A DNA stretch of 64,000 nucleotides, from assembly GCA_001657395.1 (NCBI GenBank), contig LYSY01000005.1, forward strand, positions 62,001 to 126,000. The letters are read 5' to 3'. The position numbers and the translations under genes are program-made. This DNA is from Rhodospirillales bacterium BBD 1991-14 (GTDB taxonomy: Bacteria; Pseudomonadota; Alphaproteobacteria; Kiloniellales; Kiloniellaceae). A model generated the notes under the pieces. That model saw only the letters and a list, made by a program, of their open reading frames with translations. It had not been told where the DNA came from and ran no database searches. This document shows positions 30,643 through 39,602 of this stretch, in pieces; the stretch's first letter is position 1, and each line of letters starts with the position of its first letter.

Positions 30643-31242
30643 ATGGCCGAGTCGGCGAATACTGTCCCCAAGACCGTTCTGCACGTAGGCTGCGGCAGCT
30701 ACCGGCCGGATGCACTTCACCCGGACTATCAAGCGCCCGAGTGGCAAGAGATCCGACTGGACATCAACCCAGAAACGAATCCGGATGTTGTTGCCTCGAT
30801 GACCGATATGGGCAACGTCCGGTCCGACTCTGTGGACGCCATTTGGAACTCTCACGCCCTCGAACATCTCCACGCTTACGAAGTGCCGGTTGCCTTGGCG
30901 GAGTTTCACCGTGTCTTGCGCCCTGGCGGCCATGTGTTTCTGAGAACGCCGGACCTTCAAAAGACTGCAGAGATGTTGCTGGAGGTTGGCCCTCTCGGTG
31001 TGGCTTACAAGTCACCAGGTGGACCGATAACCCCGCTCGATATGTTGTTCGGTCACAGCGCGTCTATCGCTGCTGGGTATCATGAGATGACTCATAAGAC
31101 GGGCTTCACAGAAGACAGCCTCAAGGAGCTCTTTCATCGCTCAGGGTTCGTGCGTGTCGTCACTAGACGGCACAGGTTCGACCTCTGGGGGCGTGGTGAG
31201 AAGGCTGCGGAGGATGAGGCTTCGCCCTCACCGGGGAGCTGA
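30643..31242 (+). CDS. SAM-dependent methyltransferase (class I)
   Basis: A 199-residue protein started at ATG 30643 with GAAGGGAG upstream. Motif I is VLHVGCGSYRPDALHP (binding SAM), the acidic loop is IRLDINPETNPDVV, and VDAIWNSHALEHLHAYEVP and FHRVLRPGGHVFLRTPD form the methyltransferase-11 core. The substrate is unknown. Codon use is less GC-rich than in the housekeeping part of the window, compatible with recent acquisition. Confidence 0.8.
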   Translation: MAESANTVPKTVLHVGCGSYRPDALHPDYQAPEWQEIRLDINPETNPDVVASMTDMGNVRSDSVDAIWNSHALEHLHAYEVPVALAEFHRVLRPGGHVFLRTPDLQKTAEMLLEVGPLGVAYKSPGGPITPLDMLFGHSASIAAGYHEMTHKTGFTEDSLKELFHRSGFVRVVTRRHRFDLWGRGEKAAEDEASPSPGS

Positions 31243-31556
31243 CGTCCGGCGCCCGCAAGCAGGCTTGCGGGCGGGGGCGCACGGGAACGACCCAGCTGGC
31301 ACAAAGCTGACACAGTCCCTGTGGGCGCGTCTGGAAAGCGGCTGTAAAATCCGCAGCTTAGGGAAAAAAGGTAGCTTCCTTAGCAGGACTGTGCAATGAA
31401 AAAATTGCTCAATTCGCAATTTTTCTGATCGCTCGCAAGGCGGAGCTGGATGCACCGCCGTGCAGCGCAGCGAACTACGGCGGTTTCGAGACAAGAGCGC
31501 GCGGCCATTGCCGGTTGCGCGTGGCGGCGCAGGCGACCCTGTTCGGGGCGCAGGCG
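31243..31556. other. Intergenic region with two inverted repeats
   Basis: No gene is seen. GCCCGCAAG/CTTGCGGGC (31251-31272) lies 9 bp after the methyltransferase and could end its transcript. AAAAATTGC/GCAATTTTT (31400-31424) with a 7-base loop is an AT-rich palindrome ending in a T run in both directions and is the other candidate terminator. Confidence 0.45.
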
Positions 31557-32093
31557 TTACGAGGGCGGCGGCGGCCCCTCGACAAAGGCGCTGCGCCGGG
31601 GGCGCATGATCGAGACTTCCTCGATTTCGGTCTGCCCGACAACGAACCCGAAGAAGATCGGGGTGTAGTCATAGGTCGCCCGGACGATCACCACGCCTTC
31701 TCCCGGCGGACCCATGTTTTCCGCCAGCGTGAGCGCATTGGGCACCGAACCGCCGTTGCGGCTCTCCTGCCAGTCCATCTCCGGCGCGCCGGTGTCTTCG
31801 TCGAAGCGGACCGCAGTGATGCCGAGGGCCAGGGGCGCTGACGAGAAAGGTTCCACGACCAGTTCGGCAGCCCGAAGAATGTCGGTGATCTCGCCGTCTG
31901 TCACAATGCGTTTCTGCGTAATGAGGTCGGCCGTGGTCTGCGCTGCGGAGACCACCTTTCTGTCGAGCCGCAGCATGTTGGTGAACTCCACCACGCCGAG
32001 CAGGAGCATAAGCATCACCGGCAACAGAACCGCGAAGTCTATTGTTGCATTGCCGCTTCGATCGGCGGCGAATCTGCGCGCCAGGCTCAACAT
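31557..32093 (-). CDS. TadE-like pseudopilin 2
   Basis: A 178-residue protein started at ATG 32093, which shares its A with the stop of the preceding gene. After a short basic leader, SGNATIDFAVLLPVMLMLLLGVVEFTN is the TadE/TadG type membrane segment. The rest is a periplasmic beta-rich domain. TadE-like proteins are minor pseudopilins of the Flp/Tad pilus. The main tad genes (ATPase TadA, TadB/C, secretin) are not in the window, so this is an orphan pair. Confidence 0.82.
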   Translation of the reverse strand: MLSLARRFAADRSGNATIDFAVLLPVMLMLLLGVVEFTNMLRLDRKVVSAAQTTADLITQKRIVTDGEITDILRAAELVVEPFSSAPLALGITAVRFDEDTGAPEMDWQESRNGGSVPNALTLAENMGPPGEGVVIVRATYDYTPIFFGFVVGQTEIEEVSIMRPRRSAFVEGPPPPS

Positions 32094-32692
32094 CAGTTCA
32101 CGTCGTAGGGTTCGTTCTGGAAAGCGACGGTCGAGATGAGCAGGTTGCCCGCCTCCCCGCCCGGCAGCGCCTGCTCGATCAGCGGTGTCATGAAGTCCCA
32201 GCGGTAAATGGCACGGACAACAGTCACGGCTCCGCTGCCGCCGGGGGCGAAACCGTTGTTGACGATCTCGCCGTCGGCATCGACTTCGATCGGCATGGAC
32301 ACGGCCCCGAAGTCGGAGAAGGTGCGGACGTTGAACATTACCTCGTTGCAGTCGATGACGTGAAACAGCGAGTTGCAAAGCTTGTCCCGGAATGCCGTGA
32401 CGGGGTCCGCCTCGCTCTGGACCTGACCGGTGCGGATCGCCCGCGCCGCTTCCGTGGTCGCTCCCTCCATCACGCTGCTCGTGAAGAACATGACGGAGAC
32501 TTCCAGCATCCCGGTCAGAAGAAACACGAAAGGCGGCGCAACAAAGGCGAACTCAACCACGGCACTGCCGCGTTCGTCCCGCAGCAGCCCGACGGCGCTC
32601 GCGGTACGCCTCAACAGGGACCGTCCAAAGCGTCCGCCTCGGCAGCCGCTTCCGGTCCGCTCCCCTTGACCATTCTTTGCTTTCACACGCAT
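32093..32692 (-). CDS. TadE-like pseudopilin 1
   Basis: A 199-residue protein with a ~40-residue basic leader and then DERGSAVVEFAFVAPPFVFLLTGMLEVSVMFF, the TadE signature around the cleavage site and helix. Two cysteines in NSLFHVIDCNEVMF and FRDKLCNSL could form a disulfide in the periplasmic part. First of two translationally coupled pseudopilin genes. Secretion or pilus assembly depends on tad genes elsewhere. Confidence 0.85.
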   Translation of the reverse strand: MRVKAKNGQGERTGSGCRGGRFGRSLLRRTASAVGLLRDERGSAVVEFAFVAPPFVFLLTGMLEVSVMFFTSSVMEGATTEAARAIRTGQVQSEADPVTAFRDKLCNSLFHVIDCNEVMFNVRTFSDFGAVSMPIEVDADGEIVNNGFAPGGSGAVTVVRAIYRWDFMTPLIEQALPGGEAGNLLISTVAFQNEPYDVN

Positions 32693-33094
32693 CGCAATCC
32701 TCTCAAGGGAGGCACGCCGACGCCTTGGCGCCCGCGAGTCCTGATCCTCCTGAATAACGATTCGACCGTGTTCCGCTTAACAAACCCTTAAGTGAAAAAG
32801 GCTGCCCAAGGCACCTCGGCACCGCAGCCGCCGGCAAGGGCGCCAGTCATGATTCAGACAATTTGCCTCAAATCTTTTGTCTAATTTCTACAATGGTCTA
32901 CGGTGCTTTTTTGCAGTATGCTCAAAGAAGAAGACAAGATCGGAACTGCGCTAAATTCGAAGCGATTCGTCGATCCGACAGCCGGCCTCTGACCCGCCCG
33001 CGCACCACTGTTCCCTTGTCTCGTCCGTTCAAGACCGCATATGACTAAGGGACATTAACAAACCGTACAGGACCGCCCCCGCGGCAAGCAGACT
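32693..33094. other. Divergent intergenic region, tad pair / hspQ
   Basis: 402 bp without a recognisable gene. The part 32850-32930 is AT-rich and should hold the promoters for one or both directions, but I cannot assign -35/-10 boxes with confidence. Confidence 0.4.
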
Positions 33095-33418
33095 ATGAGA
33101 ACGGCGAAGTTTCAAATCGGCCAAATCGTGAAGCATCGCTTCTTTCCCTTTCGCGGCGTGATCTTCGACGTCGACCCGACGTTTTCCAACACTGAGGAGT
33201 GGTGGGAGGCGATCCCTGAGGATATTCGGCCACGCAAGGACCAGCCCTTCTATCACCTGCTCGCGGAGAACTCGGAAACGTCCTACATCGCCTATGTGTC
33301 GGAACAGAACCTGGTGATCGACGAAAGCGGCGATGCGGTGTCCCATCCCCAGGTCGACGACCTCTTCACTGGCTTTGAAGACGGCCACTACGTGCCGCGC
33401 CAGTCCCTCACCAACTGA
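33095..33418 (+). CDS. hspQ: HspQ / YccV family hemimethylated-DNA-binding protein
   Basis: A 107-residue protein covering the YccV-like domain: KFQIGQIVKHRFFPFRGVIFDVDP, WWEAIPEDIRPRKDQPFYHLL and YVSEQNLVIDESG. In enterobacteria HspQ is a heat-inducible protein that binds DnaA and modulates Lon; in alphaproteobacteria it is conserved but little studied. Size and motif order are normal. Convergent with the DUF6362-type gene. Confidence 0.93.
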   Translation: MRTAKFQIGQIVKHRFFPFRGVIFDVDPTFSNTEEWWEAIPEDIRPRKDQPFYHLLAENSETSYIAYVSEQNLVIDESGDAVSHPQVDDLFTGFEDGHYVPRQSLTN

Positions 33419-33480
33419 ATCCCTTCATCGATCGAACGCAGTGTCGCCTGCTTGGCGCGCCGCTTACGGAGGGCAAGCGG

Positions 33481-34035
33481 CTAGACTTCGGCATCCGCTT
33501 CCAGCCTCAGTTCCGCAGACACATGCGCGCAGAGACGCTTCAAAGCCCGGTCGCGGATGTCGTAGACCGTGCGGCGACCGCATCCGAAGCGCCGGCGTAG
33601 TGCGGCGACCTTCGCTCCGCAGGCAAGACCGAAAAGAACCGCGAGATCCCGCCGCGGATTGCTGCCGCCGGCCAGAGGCAGCCACGCAAGCACGGTGTCC
33701 ATGCGGTCGATGGCCTCGGCACTGGCCGGGCTGCGCAGCAGCATCGTCGCCGACGGTGGCGAATGCCCGTCCTGTAGGCTTTCTTCGTATTGCCGGACGA
33801 CATCCGGCCAGTGTGCACGGCTCGCCGCCGTCAGCCAGCCGCGCTCGCGGTTCGGCAGGCGCGAGAGCGTATCCGCCGCCTCCATCAGCAGTTCCCAGAT
33901 CGCGTCCCGAAGGTCGGGGGTCTCGCGCCCGGCGGATCGGGCGAGCGCGCGCCCATGCGCCAGGGCCGACCTGGTCCGCGCCAGGACCTTTGGAGAAACA
34001 CCTTGGGGACGCTTTGCCGAGTTGCGGACCGTCAT
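33481..34035 (-). CDS. DUF6362-type protein with C-terminal helix-turn-helix
   Basis: A 184-residue protein. The N-terminus is variable and basic; from residue ~50 it reads EAADTLSRLPNRERGWLTAASRAHWPDVV, and the C-terminus (LAVLFGLACGAKVAALRRRFGCGRRTVYDIRDRALKRL) is a sigma-70 region 4-like HTH. I recall this as DUF6362, common in alphaproteobacteria beside LexA-type repressors; the name is from memory. It abuts the next gene by 1 bp and is probably co-transcribed with it. Confidence 0.7.
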   Translation of the reverse strand: MTVRNSAKRPQGVSPKVLARTRSALAHGRALARSAGRETPDLRDAIWELLMEAADTLSRLPNRERGWLTAASRAHWPDVVRQYEESLQDGHSPPSATMLLRSPASAEAIDRMDTVLAWLPLAGGSNPRRDLAVLFGLACGAKVAALRRRFGCGRRTVYDIRDRALKRLCAHVSAELRLEADAEV

Positions 34036-34036
34036 C

Positions 34037-34642
34037 TCAGGCGCCCCGCCAGAAGCGAAGCGTCGGCCGCTTTGCCGGCTGGGGCGGTCCAGCTGCCGGC
34101 TGGCCGCCGGCCGACGTTTGCGCGGAGGCGCGATCCGCTGACAGTCTGCAGCCCCAGGCCGCCAGTGCGCGCTTGGCGTCCTCCGTACTCCACACGGCGC
34201 GCGCCCCGTTTCCCGCCCGCTTCAGGCTTGTCATCAGACTGCGTTCGTCTTCGGTCACCTTCTCCGCATCCACGCGCCTGAGGTCGCCGTCCCACCAGCG
34301 GTCACGCGGCGCTTTCACGAACAGGAAGTAGCATCGCCCTGCGGGAGAAATGAGCACGATGTCAGGCTGCCGTCCCTGCCCTGCTCCCTGGTCGGCCCCC
34401 TCGCCGGCCGTGTCGCCGGTCGTGTCGCCGGATGCCGGTGCGGGTGCCGGTGCCGGTGCCGGTGCCGGTGCCGGCAGCATCCGAACGGTCCAGTCGTTGG
34501 GCGCAGACCGCCGCAACAGGTCCTTGATCGCCCGGCGCACGGTCGCCGCCTGTATCCTCCGCGCCTCCCTCGGCGACCCGGGCTGCGCAGCACGACATGT
34601 CTTTCCGGCTCTCTCCGACAAGGACCCTGTTGCTTCCGCCAC
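34037..34642 (-). CDS. Hypothetical protein with Pro-Ala repeat, possibly VRR-NUC-like
   Basis: About 201 residues if started at the GTG near 34642, which AGGGAG precedes; upstream frame would run through the operator region. The N-terminus is polar, the middle has a (Pro-Ala)n linker from a hexanucleotide repeat, and the C-terminus reads PDIVLISPAGRCYFLFVKAPRD, similar in shape to the strand-Asp...Lys core of small VRR-NUC nucleases (inference, weak). It pairs with the DUF6362 gene and is divergent from the S24 repressor. Confidence 0.55.
   Translation of the reverse strand: MAEATGSLSERAGKTCRAAQPGSPREARRIQAATVRRAIKDLLRRSAPNDWTVRMLPAPAPAPAPAPAPASGDTTGDTAGEGADQGAGQGRQPDIVLISPAGRCYFLFVKAPRDRWWDGDLRRVDAEKVTEDERSLMTSLKRAGNGARAVWSTEDAKRALAAWGCRLSADRASAQTSAGGQPAAGPPQPAKRPTLRFWRGA
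34435..34475. repeat. Hexanucleotide tandem repeat (GGTGCC)n
   Basis: About seven copies of GGTGCC with one variant (GGTGCG), inside the preceding minus-strand gene where they encode Pro-Ala repeats. Changes of copy number would keep the frame and only alter linker length. Confidence 0.8.
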
Positions 34643-34663
34643 CGCTTTCTCCCTAGAATACGT

Positions 34664-34738
34664 TCCGCAATTCGCAACCCAATGTAGATGGAAGTTGCGA
34701 AAATTGCAATAGACAGATCGTAGCAAATTTCGCAATTT
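34664..34738. promoter_or_regulatory. Three repeated operators between repressor and divergent gene
   Basis: TTGCGAA half-sites occur three times: on the minus strand near 34664-34678 (TTGCGAATTGCGG), on the plus strand near 34695-34710 (TTGCGAAAATTGCAAT), and on the minus strand near 34721-34738 (AAATTGCGAAATTTGCTA). The imperfect dyads overlap both likely promoters. This is the arrangement of a phage-type switch controlled by the adjacent repressor. Confidence 0.6.
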
Positions 34739-34744
34739 ATCCCG

Positions 34745-35362
34745 ATGCAAAAGCAATGGTTCCAGCAACGCCTGCGCCAGCTCGGCAAGACCCAGCGAGG
34801 CCTGGCCAAGCATATGGGTTTAGACCCCTCCCGGATCACCGAGATCCTCAATCAGAGCCGCAGCATCAAGATCGAGGAGGCGGTCGAGATTGCCGACTAC
34901 CTTGAGACCCCCCTTGACGACTTGATGATCAAACTCGGCGCGCCCATTGCCGGCAGCATCAAGGCTTCGAGCCTGGTGGTCGGCTACGTCGGCGCCGGCG
35001 AGACGGTCATGTCGATCGACGATCACGCCAAAGGCAGCGGGCTTTACAAGATCGATGCGCCGCACGGCGAAGGCGGCGGTGTTTGCGTGGTCGTACGCGG
35101 CAACTCCATGGCCCCGCGCTTCAAGGATGGGGAACATCTGGGCTATACCCGCGAAGAAGGGCTGGATCTCGCAAACTGCTATGGGCGCGAATGCGTGGTC
35201 CAGACCAAGGACGGCCGCCAACTCGTGAAGATTGTCGAGCCGGGCAACAAGAAGGGCGAGGTGACCCTCGTCTCCGTCAATGCCACCACCCCGATCGAGC
35301 ACAACGTGCCTGTCGAGTGGGTCGCACCGGTGACCTGGGTGAAGCTGAGGCCGCGCCCCTAG
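34745..35362 (+). CDS. XRE-S24 LexA-type repressor
   Basis: A 205-residue repressor. The N-terminal HTH (residues ~8-60: TQRGLAKHMGLDPSRITEILNQ) recognises DNA. The C-terminal S24 peptidase domain has the catalytic Ser in VRGNSMAPRFKDGE and Lys in DGRQLVKIVEPGN, so it should self-cleave on RecA activation like cI/LexA. It faces a divergent gene across three operators. Such stand-alone regulators are common in alphaproteobacteria and are not necessarily prophage-borne; no other phage genes are in the window. Confidence 0.9.
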   Translation: MQKQWFQQRLRQLGKTQRGLAKHMGLDPSRITEILNQSRSIKIEEAVEIADYLETPLDDLMIKLGAPIAGSIKASSLVVGYVGAGETVMSIDDHAKGSGLYKIDAPHGEGGGVCVVVRGNSMAPRFKDGEHLGYTREEGLDLANCYGRECVVQTKDGRQLVKIVEPGNKKGEVTLVSVNATTPIEHNVPVEWVAPVTWVKLRPRP

Positions 35363-35622
35363 CCTGCAGTGTTGCGGTAACCGCCTTTTTCCCGGCGGCA
35401 GGTCCAACCGGAGCGCGATCTTCTCAGTTCTGCTCTCCGTCGTTTTGGCAGCGCAAGAAACGATCGTTGCGAATTCCGCAGAGCCTGCGGGCATCGGGCG
35501 GCTCGATGCCGCAGGCTGCGGAGGCCTGCCCCGTCGCCGCCCGCCGCACCGCTATTGACGCTTGACGTTGCCGGGCAATGCGGCACCTCTAGTGACTGGG
35601 GGCCACAAACAAGCATTCCGAT

Positions 35623-36417
35623 ATGGATTCCGCATCAGTCACACTGAAATCGACGACCGGCGAAGCATTGGACCCAAGAGAACCTTTGCCGGCCGAGCCC
35701 TGCGCGCTGTTTCTCGACGTCGACGGGACTCTGCTGCCGATTGCACCACGCCCACAGGACGTTTGCGTTCCGCCGTTCCTGCTGTCTTTGTTGGTAGACA
35801 TACAGAACCGGCTGGAGGGCGCCCTGGCTCTTGTGAGCGGGCGGTGTGTCGACGAACTGGACGCGCTCTTCTCACCGCTGCGCCTGAGCACCGCTGGCGT
35901 TCACGGTTTGCAGCGCCGCAGGGCATCGGGCGACACCGCTACCGGAGGCCAGGAGGATGTGCTAAAGCCTCTGCGGCAACCCCTTGCAGGTTTCGCGGAG
36001 TCTCACCCGGGCTTGCTGCTCGAAGACAAGGGACTCGCAATGGCCCTCCATTTTCGCCAGGCGCCGGAGCTTGAAGACGAGGCCGAGCGTATGGTGACGA
36101 CCCTGCTGCGGGACAGCGGTGCAGCGCTCGAACTGAAACGCGGAAAGATGGTCCTTGAAGTGAAACCCAAAGGCGCGAACAAGGGAACCGCCATCGCGGC
36201 CTTCATGGATGAACGGCCTTTTCGCGGCCGCGTGCCGGTTTTCATCGGCGACGATGTTACCGACGAAGACGGCTTCGAGACAGTGAACCGACTTGGCGGA
36301 CTTTCCGTTAAAGTGGGTCCCGCCGATGGACTGACCAAAGCAGCGTTTCGCTTGCAGGACGAGGCGGCGGTTCATGGCTGGCTTACGAAGTTCTCTGCTG
36401 ACAGGACCCGGGTCTGA
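35623..36417 (+). CDS. otsB: Trehalose-6-phosphate phosphatase
   Basis: A 264-residue HAD-superfamily phosphatase. The nucleophile motif is LFLDVDGTLLP (D-x-D-G-T, residues ~28-38), later LVSGR, KMVLEVKPKGANKG (motif III Lys) and PVFIGDDVTDEDGFE (motif IV acids). It converts trehalose 6-phosphate to trehalose. First of four genes in an unbroken operon with a GH15 glycosidase, otsA and glk. The 260 bp upstream (35363-35622) hold no further gene; a GC-rich hairpin follows the repressor. Confidence 0.95.
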   Translation: MDSASVTLKSTTGEALDPREPLPAEPCALFLDVDGTLLPIAPRPQDVCVPPFLLSLLVDIQNRLEGALALVSGRCVDELDALFSPLRLSTAGVHGLQRRRASGDTATGGQEDVLKPLRQPLAGFAESHPGLLLEDKGLAMALHFRQAPELEDEAERMVTTLLRDSGAALELKRGKMVLEVKPKGANKGTAIAAFMDERPFRGRVPVFIGDDVTDEDGFETVNRLGGLSVKVGPADGLTKAAFRLQDEAAVHGWLTKFSADRTRV

Positions 36418-36423
36418 CGCAAA

Positions 36424-38220
36424 GTGAATACGCTTGATCTCGCCGTAATCGGAAACTGCACTTTCGGAGCTTTGCTGGATCAGAAAGCCCGTATCGTCTG
36501 GGCCTGCATGCCGCGCTTCGACAGCGACCCGGTGTTCTCCAACCTTGTTGCCGGCAACGACAGCGCCCGGGGCGTCTATGAAATCGAACTCCTCGATTTC
36601 GCGCGCTCCGAGCAGCACTATCGTGACAATTCGGCGGTGGTGGTCACCCGGCTCTACGACTCTGCCGACGGTGTCGTTGAAATCACCGACTTCGCGCCGC
36701 GCTTCAAGCACTTCGATCGCATTCACAGACCGCCGTCGATCATCCGCCACGTCAGGCCCCTCTCCGGCAGCCCGCGGATCCGTATTCGCATCAGCCCCAC
36801 CTACGACTATGGTGAGCGCGACCCTGAAGTGACGCGGGGCAGCAATCATCTGCGCTTCGTCATGCCGCATCTCACCTTGCGCCTGACCACAGACGGCCCG
36901 ATCACCTACGTCACCGAGCAGACTCCTTTCATTCTCGAACGTCCGGTCACTTTAATCCTGGGGCCAGACGAAAGCCTTACGGCACCGGTAGACGAGACGA
37001 GCCGGGAGTTCTTCAAGAAGACTGACGAGTACTGGCGCGAGTGGTGCCGCTACCTGGCTCTTCCCTTCGAGTGGCAGGATGCGGTGATCCGGGCCTCCAT
37101 CACCCTGAAGCTTTGCAGCTACGAGGAAACCGGCGCAATCATTGCCGCCATGACCACGTCGATCCCGGAGGCGCCGGACTCGGGCCGCAACTGGGATTAT
37201 CGTTATTGCTGGCTCCGAGACGCCTACTTCGTCGTCCATGCGCTCAACCGTCTGGGCGCGACCAAGACGATGGAAGGCTTTCTCAACTACATCTCCAACA
37301 TCGTGGCCTCCAACGTCGGCGCCAATGCCGCCGACGGCCACCTGCAACCGGTCTTCGGCATCTCTCAATTGGCTGAGCTTGACGAGTCGGTCTGCACCTC
37401 GCTGCCCGGGTATCGGAGCATGGGGCCGGTGCGAATCGGCAACAGTGCCTATACGCAGATTCAGAATGACGGCTACGGCAGCGTCATCCTCGCCTCAACA
37501 CAGAGTTTCTTCGACCGGCGCCTGGACCATCCGGGTGATATCAGCCTTTTTGAAAAGCTGGAGCGTCTGGGCGAACAGGCTATCAAGCTCTGGGATGCAC
37601 CCGACGCCGGTTTGTGGGAACTCAGGACCCGCCAGCAGGTGCACACCTACTCCAGCGTGATGTGCTGGGCAGCCTGCGACCGGCTGGCAAAGATCGCGGC
37701 TCAGTTGGAGATGCCGCAGCGCCAGAGCCACTGGGCCGCCGCCGCCGAAAGCATTCGTGAGGGGATCCTCGATCACGCCTGGAACGACGAGTTGGGCAGC
37801 CTTGTCTCGACCTTCGGCGGCCGCGACCTCGACGCCAGTCTTCTCTGCCTGCAGGAGATCGGGTTCCTGCCGGCCACCGACCCTCGCTTCCTGGGCACCC
37901 TCGAACAGATCGAGAGGCACCTGAAACACGGCCAGTTCATACAGCGCTATGCCGCACCGGATGACTTCGGCTCGCCGGAGGTCGCGTTTAACGTCTGTAC
38001 CTTCTGGTACATCGACGCACTTGCCGCAGTCGGGCGGACCGAGGAGGCTCGCGCGCTCTTTGAGACCATGCTCGCGGCACGCAACGCCATGGGCCTTCTC
38101 TCTGAGGACCTCGCGCCGCAAAGCGGAGAGCTCTGGGGCAACTTCCCCCAGACCTATTCCATGGTCGGCCTGATCAGTTCTGCCATGCGCCTCTCGAAAT
38201 CCTGGGAGGAAGCCTATTGA
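36424..38220 (+). CDS. GH15 family glycosidase (glucoamylase/trehalase-like)
   Basis: A 598-residue protein with GTG start 6 bp after otsB. The N-terminal domain (to about residue 230) is a beta-sandwich typical of prokaryotic GH15. The (alpha/alpha)6 barrel follows with SGRNWDYRYCWLRDAYFVVHALNRLG around residues 253-278 and SPEVAFNVCTFWYIDALAAVGR near the end. GH15 members next to otsBA are often trehalases; glucoamylase activity on alpha-glucans is the alternative. With otsBA and glk it would allow trehalose turnover to glucose 6-phosphate. Confidence 0.9.
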   Translation: MNTLDLAVIGNCTFGALLDQKARIVWACMPRFDSDPVFSNLVAGNDSARGVYEIELLDFARSEQHYRDNSAVVVTRLYDSADGVVEITDFAPRFKHFDRIHRPPSIIRHVRPLSGSPRIRIRISPTYDYGERDPEVTRGSNHLRFVMPHLTLRLTTDGPITYVTEQTPFILERPVTLILGPDESLTAPVDETSREFFKKTDEYWREWCRYLALPFEWQDAVIRASITLKLCSYEETGAIIAAMTTSIPEAPDSGRNWDYRYCWLRDAYFVVHALNRLGATKTMEGFLNYISNIVASNVGANAADGHLQPVFGISQLAELDESVCTSLPGYRSMGPVRIGNSAYTQIQNDGYGSVILASTQSFFDRRLDHPGDISLFEKLERLGEQAIKLWDAPDAGLWELRTRQQVHTYSSVMCWAACDRLAKIAAQLEMPQRQSHWAAAAESIREGILDHAWNDELGSLVSTFGGRDLDASLLCLQEIGFLPATDPRFLGTLEQIERHLKHGQFIQRYAAPDDFGSPEVAFNVCTFWYIDALAAVGRTEEARALFETMLAARNAMGLLSEDLAPQSGELWGNFPQTYSMVGLISSAMRLSKSWEEAY

Positions 38221-39602
38221 GCCGGCTTGTCGTCGTCTCCAACCGTGTCGCCGCCAGCAAGCTTTCCCGTCCGGGCTCGGAAGGCGGCCTCTCCGTAGCG
38301 TTGCGCGCTGCGCTGCGTCAGCACGGCGGTATCTGGTTCGGGTGGAGCGGCAAGGTCCTCGAACGCGACTACGGCCAGCCCAGCGTCGCCGAAGTCGGGA
38401 AGACGACCTTCGCCACCATTGATCTCACCCAGCGCGACTATGACGACTACTACAAGGGCTTCGCCAATTCGACGCTCTGGCCGCTCTTTCATTATCGCCT
38501 CGATCTGGCGGAGTTCTCTCAGCGGACATGGAAGGGCTATGAGAGGGTCAACGCCCATTTCGCCCATCGCCTGCAGCCTCTTCTGAAGGACTCCGATGTC
38601 GTCTGGGTACACGACTATCACTTCACCCTTCTGGCCGAGCAGCTGCGCAACGCAAACTGCCGGCAGAAGATGGGGTTCTTCCTGCACATCCCCTGGCCGG
38701 CGCTTCCGGTCTTCACCGCGCTTCCCTGGCACCGCGAGATCGTCAAGGCGCTCTGCGCCTACGACCTGATCGGCTTTCAGACAGACGAAGATCTGGAGTG
38801 CTTCCAGGACTACATCCGCCGCGAGGTCGGCGGCGAAGTCGGCGAAAACGGGGTGATCCGCGTCTTCGGCCGCACCCTCCGTGCCGGCGCTTTTCCCATC
38901 GGCGTCGATACCGAGGCCTTCGCCAAGATGGCCGAGGAAAGCGAGACCTCGAACCAGGTCGCACGCCTGAAGAAGAGCCTCATCGGCCGGGACCTGATCA
39001 TCGGCGTCGACCGCCTGGACTATTCAAAAGGCCTCATCAACCGTCTCGAGGCCTTCGAACATCTCCTGACCGCCTACCCGGACAACCGGGGCAATGTGGT
39101 CTTCCTGCAGATCAATCCGCCTTCGCGCGCCGACGTTGCGGACTATGTCGACATCCGACACGAAATGGAGGCCACGGCCGGACGCGTGAACGGCGCCTTT
39201 GCCGAGTACGATTGGGTACCGATCCGCTATCTCAACAAGAGCTTCAGCCGGCGGGTTCTGGCCGGCTTCTTCCGCAGCAGCCGTGTTGGGCTGGTCACCC
39301 CCTTGCGCGACGGCATGAACCTGGTGGCAAAGGAATACGTGGCCGCCCAGCCCGCTAAAGATCCTGGCGTTCTGGTCCTGTCACGCTTTGCCGGCGCGGC
39401 GCGGGAACTGGACGGTGCCCTGATCGTCAACCCCTACGACGTCGAAGGCGTCGCACAGCGTCTTCAGGAAGCGCTCACCATGCCGCTCAAAGAAAGGCGG
39501 GAGCGTTGGCGCGCAATGCATCGCGCGATTGCAGTCAATGACGTCACGGCCTGGTGGGCCAATTATCTGGAAACCCTGCAGCACGGGAAGCACATCCATT
39601 GA
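38217..39602 (+). CDS. otsA: Trehalose-6-phosphate synthase
   Basis: A 461-residue GT20 glycosyltransferase. It starts at TTG 38217, overlapping the GH15 stop (TTGA), with GGGAGGA 6 bases upstream. Motifs: VVVSNRVA, EGGLSVAL (UDP-glucose loop), WVHDYHF, GFFLHIPWP, IGVDRLDYSKGL, and TPLRDGMNLVAKEYVAAQ. All are diagnostic of OtsA, which joins UDP-glucose and glucose 6-phosphate. The length is normal. Trehalose acts as osmolyte and desiccation protectant. Confidence 0.96.
   Translation: MSRLVVVSNRVAASKLSRPGSEGGLSVALRAALRQHGGIWFGWSGKVLERDYGQPSVAEVGKTTFATIDLTQRDYDDYYKGFANSTLWPLFHYRLDLAEFSQRTWKGYERVNAHFAHRLQPLLKDSDVVWVHDYHFTLLAEQLRNANCRQKMGFFLHIPWPALPVFTALPWHREIVKALCAYDLIGFQTDEDLECFQDYIRREVGGEVGENGVIRVFGRTLRAGAFPIGVDTEAFAKMAEESETSNQVARLKKSLIGRDLIIGVDRLDYSKGLINRLEAFEHLLTAYPDNRGNVVFLQINPPSRADVADYVDIRHEMEATAGRVNGAFAEYDWVPIRYLNKSFSRRVLAGFFRSSRVGLVTPLRDGMNLVAKEYVAAQPAKDPGVLVLSRFAGAARELDGALIVNPYDVEGVAQRLQEALTMPLKERRERWRAMHRAIAVNDVTAWWANYLETLQHGKHIH

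Noticed and set aside
34745-35362. Prophage indicated by the S24 repressor
   Set aside because: No structural, packaging, lysis or replication genes are nearby; such regulators also occur as chromosomal genes.
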